Assembly (NCBI GenBank): GCA_023252065.1 | Contig: JAHEXO010000069.1 | Span: forward strand, 1-8,136 | Length of the DNA: 8,136 bases | Direction: 5' to 3' | Source: Nocardioides sp. | GTDB lineage: Bacteria; Actinomycetota; Actinomycetes; Propionibacteriales; Nocardioidaceae | Shown: in pieces, positions 4,967 to 8,136 of the stretch | Layout: each line of letters opens with the position of its first letter | Numbering within the stretch: the first letter of the stretch is position 1 | Notes under the pieces: model-generated | Told to the model about the DNA's origin: nothing | The model's input: only the letters and a program-made list of their open reading frames with translations | Database searches by the model: none | Made by a program: the position numbers and the translations under genes

Positions 4967-6709
4967 ATGTTGCTCAAGCTCGTCCGCAGGTTCCTCGCGG
5001 ACTACAAGCGACCCCTCGCCTACGTCGTGGTGCTGCAGTTCGTCGGCACCGTGATGGCTCTCTACCTGCCCAGCCTCAACGCCGACATCATCGACAACGG
5101 CGTGGTCACCGGCGACACCGGCTACATCCTGCGCATCGGCGCCCTGATGCTGGGCGTCGCGTTCGTCCAGATCGCGTGCTCGATCGGCGCGGTCTGGTTC
5201 GGTGCGCGTACGGCGATGAGCTTCGGCCGCGACGTACGTGGCGCGATCTTCCACCGGGTCGGCACGTTCTCCCAGCGGGAGGTGCAGCACTTCGGTGCCC
5301 CCAGCCTGATCACCCGCGAGACCAACGACGTCCAGCAGGTGCAGATGCTCGTGCTGCTCTCGTGCACCCTGATGGTGATGGCCCCGATCATGATGGTCGG
5401 CGGCATCTTCATGGCGATCCGTCAGGACCTCCACCTGTCCTGGGTGATCGCCGTGACCGTCCCGGTGCTCGCCATCGCGCTGAGCTTCATCATCTCCCGG
5501 ATGGTGCCGAGCTTCCGGCTCATGCAGTCCCGGATCGACGAGGTCAACCGGCTCCTGCGCGAGCAGATCACCGGCGTCCGCGTGGTCCGTGCCTTCGTCC
5601 GGGAGCCGCTCGAGACCGAGCGCTTCGCCGTCGCCAACCGCGACCTGACCGCGGTCGCGACCCGTGCGGGCCGCTGGCTCGCCACGATGTTCCCGACGGT
5701 GATGCTGGTCGCCAACGTCGCCTCGGTGGCGGTGCTCTGGTTCGGCGGTCACCTGGTCGAGTCGGGGAACATGCAGGTCGGTGCGCTGTCGGCCTACCTC
5801 GCCTACCTGATGCAGATCGTGATGTCGGTGATGATGGCGACCTTCATGATGATGATGATCCCGCGCGCGGCCGTGTGCGGCGACCGGATCATGGAGGTCC
5901 TCGGCACCGACACGTCGGTCCCGGCGCCGTTGCCGGACGACGCCGTCGCCCACCTGCCCGAGCGTGGCGTCCTCGAGCTCGACGAGGTCGCGTTCAGCTA
6001 TCCCGGAGCCGAGGCTCCCGTGCTCCACGACCTCTCGTTCCGGGTGGAGCCCGGTCAGACCGTGGCCGTCGTCGGCTCCACCGGCGCCGGGAAGAGCACC
6101 CTGGTCAACCTGGTGCCCCGCCTCTTCGACGTGACGGCGGGAGAGGTGCGGGTCGCCGGCGTCGACGTACGCCGGCTCGCGCCCGAGCGGCTCTGGTCGG
6201 TGATCGGGTTGGTCCCTCAGCGGGCGTTCCTCTTCAGCGGGACAGTCCGCTCCAACCTCCTGCACGGCAAGCCGGACGCCACCGACGAGGAGCTCTGGCG
6301 GGCCCTCGAGATCGCCCAGGCCGACGACTTCGTCCGCGAGATGCCCGAAGGTCTCGACGCCCCGATCGTCCAGGGTGGCACCAACGTGAGCGGTGGGCAG
6401 CGTCAGCGGCTCGCCATCGCGCGGGCCGTCGTACGCCGTCCCGACATCTACCTGTTCGACGACTCGTTCTCCGCGCTCGACCTGGCCACCGACGCCCGCC
6501 TCCGCGCGGCGCTGCGCCCAGTCACGCGTGAGGCCACGGTGCTGATCGTCGCCCAGCGGATCTCCACGATCCGCGACGCCGACCTGATCCTCGTGCTCGA
6601 GGACGGCGTGCTGGTCGGCCGCGGCACCCACGCCGAGCTGCTCGACACCTGTGCGACCTACCAGGAGATCGTCGCGTCCCAGCTGAGCGCGGAGGAGGCA
6701 GCCGCATGA
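4967..6709 (+). CDS. ABC exporter half-transporter with a degenerate ATPase site (subunit 1)
   Basis: The 580-residue protein is a fused membrane and nucleotide-binding half of a type I (IV) ABC exporter. Six membrane segments are seen at about residues 17-36, 55-78, 128-151, 157-177, 238-260 and 273-298. The ATPase domain has an A-loop Tyr345, Walker A GSTGAGKS (370-377), Q-loop Gln418, signature VSGGQ (474-478) and Walker B IYLFDD (Asp498). Two catalytic positions deviate: Asp499 replaces the usual Glu, and Gln530 (VAQRIST) replaces the switch His. The D-loop SALD is intact. This is the pattern of the non-hydrolysing site in heterodimeric exporters such as TM287/288, BmrCD or LmrCD, so it should pair with the next gene product. 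Length and order recall M. tuberculosis Rv1273c/Rv1272c, from memory only. It starts 1 nt after tetR and overlaps the next gene by 4 nt. The direction (export) is from family knowledge and the substrate is unknown. Confidence 0.93.
   Translation: MLLKLVRRFLADYKRPLAYVVVLQFVGTVMALYLPSLNADIIDNGVVTGDTGYILRIGALMLGVAFVQIACSIGAVWFGARTAMSFGRDVRGAIFHRVGTFSQREVQHFGAPSLITRETNDVQQVQMLVLLSCTLMVMAPIMMVGGIFMAIRQDLHLSWVIAVTVPVLAIALSFIISRMVPSFRLMQSRIDEVNRLLREQITGVRVVRAFVREPLETERFAVANRDLTAVATRAGRWLATMFPTVMLVANVASVAVLWFGGHLVESGNMQVGALSAYLAYLMQIVMSVMMATFMMMMIPRAAVCGDRIMEVLGTDTSVPAPLPDDAVAHLPERGVLELDEVAFSYPGAEAPVLHDLSFRVEPGQTVAVVGSTGAGKSTLVNLVPRLFDVTAGEVRVAGVDVRRLAPERLWSVIGLVPQRAFLFSGTVRSNLLHGKPDATDEELWRALEIAQADDFVREMPEGLDAPIVQGGTNVSGGQRQRLAIARAVVRRPDIYLFDDSFSALDLATDARLRAALRPVTREATVLIVAQRISTIRDADLILVLEDGVLVGRGTHAELLDTCATYQEIVASQLSAEEAAA
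6691..6698 (+). promoter_or_regulatory. Strong Shine-Dalgarno for the second ABC gene
   Basis: GGAGGAGG within the end of the first ABC gene is followed by 7 nt and ATG 6706. It is the strongest ribosome binding site in the window. It fixes the start of the second subunit and, with the ATGA overlap, supports coupled translation of the two partners. Confidence 0.8.
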
Positions 6710-8136
6710 GCGAGCAGACGCAGACGCCCCCCGCCACCTCGAAGGACGGCCACACCCAGCTGAAGGAGACCGAGCGCGTCGAGGCCGGACCAGGTGGTCC
6801 CGGCCGCGGCCCCTTCGGCGGCGGCATGGTCGGCCAGAAGGCCAACGACTTCAAGCCCAACGCCAAGCGGCTGGTCGCCCGGATGGCACCGGAGAAGACC
6901 AAGGCGTTCCTCGTCGTCGTCCTCGCCGTGGCCAGCGTCGGACTGATGACGCTCGGCCCGCGCATCCTCGGCCGGGCCACCGACCTGATCTTCGCCGGCG
7001 TGACGGGCAAGCAGCTCGGTGAGAAGGGCGTGCCGGCCGGCACCTCTCAGGCGCAGGTCGTCGCCGGCCTCCAGGCCAAGGGTGACCACAAGCAGGCCTC
7101 GATGATCGCCTCGATGAACCACTTCGTGGTCGGCCACGGCGTCGACTTCACGGCCGTCGGCCACGTGCTCATGCTGGTGCTCGCGGTCTACGTCGCGGCG
7201 TCGCTGCTGGCCTGGCTCCAGGGCTACCTGCTCAACGACGTGGTGCAGCGGACGATCTACCGGATGCGGGCCGACGTCGAGGACAAGGTCAACACCCTGC
7301 CCCTGAGCTACTTCGACCGGCAGCCGCGCGGCGAGCTGCTCAGCCGGGTCACCAACGACATCGACAACATCAGCCAGACCCTGCAGCAGACCATGAGCCA
7401 GCTGATGACGTCGCTGCTGACCGTCGTCTTCGTGGTCGTCATGATGTTCTCGATCTCGTGGGAGCTCGCGCTGGTCGCACTGGTCACCGTGCCGGTGACG
7501 ATGGTGGTCGCCCAGCAGGTGATGAAGCGCAGCCAGGGCATGTTCATCGACCAGTGGCGCCGCACCGGCCGTCTCAACTCCCACATCGAGGAGACCTTCT
7601 CCGGCCACGCCCTGGTAAAGGTGTTCGGCCGTCAGGCCGAGGTCGAGCAGACCTTCGCCGAGGAGAACGAGAAGCTCTATGAGGCGTCGTTCGGCGCGCA
7701 GTTCGTGAGCGGCCTGATCATGCCGACGATGATGTTCATCGGCAACCTCAACTACGTCGTGATCGCGGTCCTCGGTGGCCTCAAGGTCGCCAACGGGTCG
7801 ATCTCGCTCGGCGACGTGCAGGCCTTCATCCAGTACTCCCGGCAGTTCACCCAGCCGCTCACCCAGGTCGCCTCGATGGCCAACCTGCTGCAGTCGGGCG
7901 TGGCCAGCGCCGAGCGCGTCTTCGAGCTCCTCGACGCGCCCGAGCAGGAGGCGGACGCCACGGGTACGCCGGCCCCCGAGGGCGAGCGGCACGGCGAAGT
8001 GCGCTTCGAGCACGTGTCGTTCTCCTACAGCCTCGACACCCCGCTGATCGAGGACCTCTCCCTGGTCGCCCGCCCCGGCCACACCGTGGCCATCGTCGGC
8101 CCGACCGGCGCCGGCAAGACCACCCTGGTCAACCTG
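6706..8136 (+). CDS. ABC exporter half-transporter, subunit 2 (3' end outside window)
   Basis: The frame from ATG 6706 stays open to the last base, giving 477 codons; the rest of the ATPase domain is cut off. The start overlaps the previous stop (ATGA) and follows a strong GGAGGAGG. Residues 1-60 are a polar, Gly/Pro-rich cytosolic extension (GPGGPGRGPFGGG near 28-40). Membrane segments lie at about 66-86, 153-177, 231-251, 252-272, 336-358 and 371-395. A long outside loop (about 95-150) separates the first two. LPLSYFDRQPRGELLSRVTNDIDNISQTL (198-226) is the characteristic exporter coupling-helix region. The ATPase domain begins near 431, with A-loop Tyr441 and Walker A GPTGAGKT (465-472, Lys471), and is lost just after. 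As the partner of the degenerate subunit, it is expected to hold the canonical Glu and His, but those residues are beyond the edge. It resembles Rv1272c-type proteins in its long N-terminus. Confidence 0.92.
   Translation, partial: MSEQTQTPPATSKDGHTQLKETERVEAGPGGPGRGPFGGGMVGQKANDFKPNAKRLVARMAPEKTKAFLVVVLAVASVGLMTLGPRILGRATDLIFAGVTGKQLGEKGVPAGTSQAQVVAGLQAKGDHKQASMIASMNHFVVGHGVDFTAVGHVLMLVLAVYVAASLLAWLQGYLLNDVVQRTIYRMRADVEDKVNTLPLSYFDRQPRGELLSRVTNDIDNISQTLQQTMSQLMTSLLTVVFVVVMMFSISWELALVALVTVPVTMVVAQQVMKRSQGMFIDQWRRTGRLNSHIEETFSGHALVKVFGRQAEVEQTFAEENEKLYEASFGAQFVSGLIMPTMMFIGNLNYVVIAVLGGLKVANGSISLGDVQAFIQYSRQFTQPLTQVASMANLLQSGVASAERVFELLDAPEQEADATGTPAPEGERHGEVRFEHVSFSYSLDTPLIEDLSLVARPGHTVAIVGPTGAGKTTLVNL

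Noticed and set aside
5846..5860. ATG trinucleotide run that looks like a microsatellite
   Set aside because: It encodes consecutive Met residues in TM6 of the ABC subunit. Met-rich TM6 segments are normal in this family, as far as I recall, and the run is only four units.
4958..6631. 557-codon open frame on the minus strand opposite the first ABC gene
   Set aside because: It is a shadow of a well-supported ABC transporter gene: the translation is a low-complexity His/Asp/Glu/Arg-rich string with no domain, caused by high GC at third codon positions.
6658..8082. 474-codon minus-strand open frame opposite the second ABC gene
   Set aside because: It has the same shadow composition (His, Asp, Gly and Val rich, no recognisable motif) and lies opposite a clear ABC exporter frame that stays open to the edge.
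1..8136. Defence system, CRISPR array, phage or mobile element
   Set aside because: No repeat-spacer pattern, transposase, integrase, nuclease or toxin-antitoxin pair was seen. Gene content and base composition look uniform and chromosomal.

Overview
The window is very GC-rich, with strong G/C preference at third codon positions, GTG starts and long antisense shadow frames. This fits a high-GC actinobacterium. The protein flavour (LAL-type LuxR regulator, actinobacterial beta-helix secreted protein, TetR plus paired ABC exporter) suggests Nocardioides or a relative in Propionibacteriales, but the genus is an inference. All supported genes lie on the + strand and fill almost the whole window. 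I saw no tRNA, rRNA, CRISPR array, insertion sequence or phage gene.

Layout: (1) 1-450, the C-terminal part of a kinase/phosphotransferase-fold protein, cut by the left edge. (2) 478-1542, a secreted right-handed beta-helix protein of unknown function. (3) 1595-4189, a large LAL-family ATPase/LuxR transcriptional regulator. (4) 4190-4299, a dense non-coding segment with a long inverted repeat that starts directly after the LAL stop codon, followed by a promoter holding a perfect 18-bp palindrome. (5) 4300-8136, an apparent operon of a TetR-family repressor and two ABC exporter half-transporters, the second cut by the right edge.

The best-supported regulatory story is the last block. The TetR gene has a promoter (-35 TTGTGA, 17-nt spacer, -10 TAGGGT) whose predicted transcription start is the first base of its GTG codon. 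The palindrome sits between the two promoter elements, so the repressor very probably shuts off its own operon. The first ABC gene starts 1 nt after tetR, and the second overlaps the first by 4 nt. The first ABC subunit has a degenerate ATPase site (Asp for the catalytic Glu, Gln for the switch His), so the two should form an asymmetric heterodimeric exporter. The substrate cannot be read from the sequence; a lipid or drug-like compound that also binds the TetR protein is the usual expectation.

Three genes (beta-helix protein, LAL regulator, TetR) appear to start leaderless, each with a TAnnnT box 6-7 nt before the start codon. I found no evidence for a new defence or mobile system. The most unusual DNA is the nested-palindrome inverted repeat at 4190-4257.
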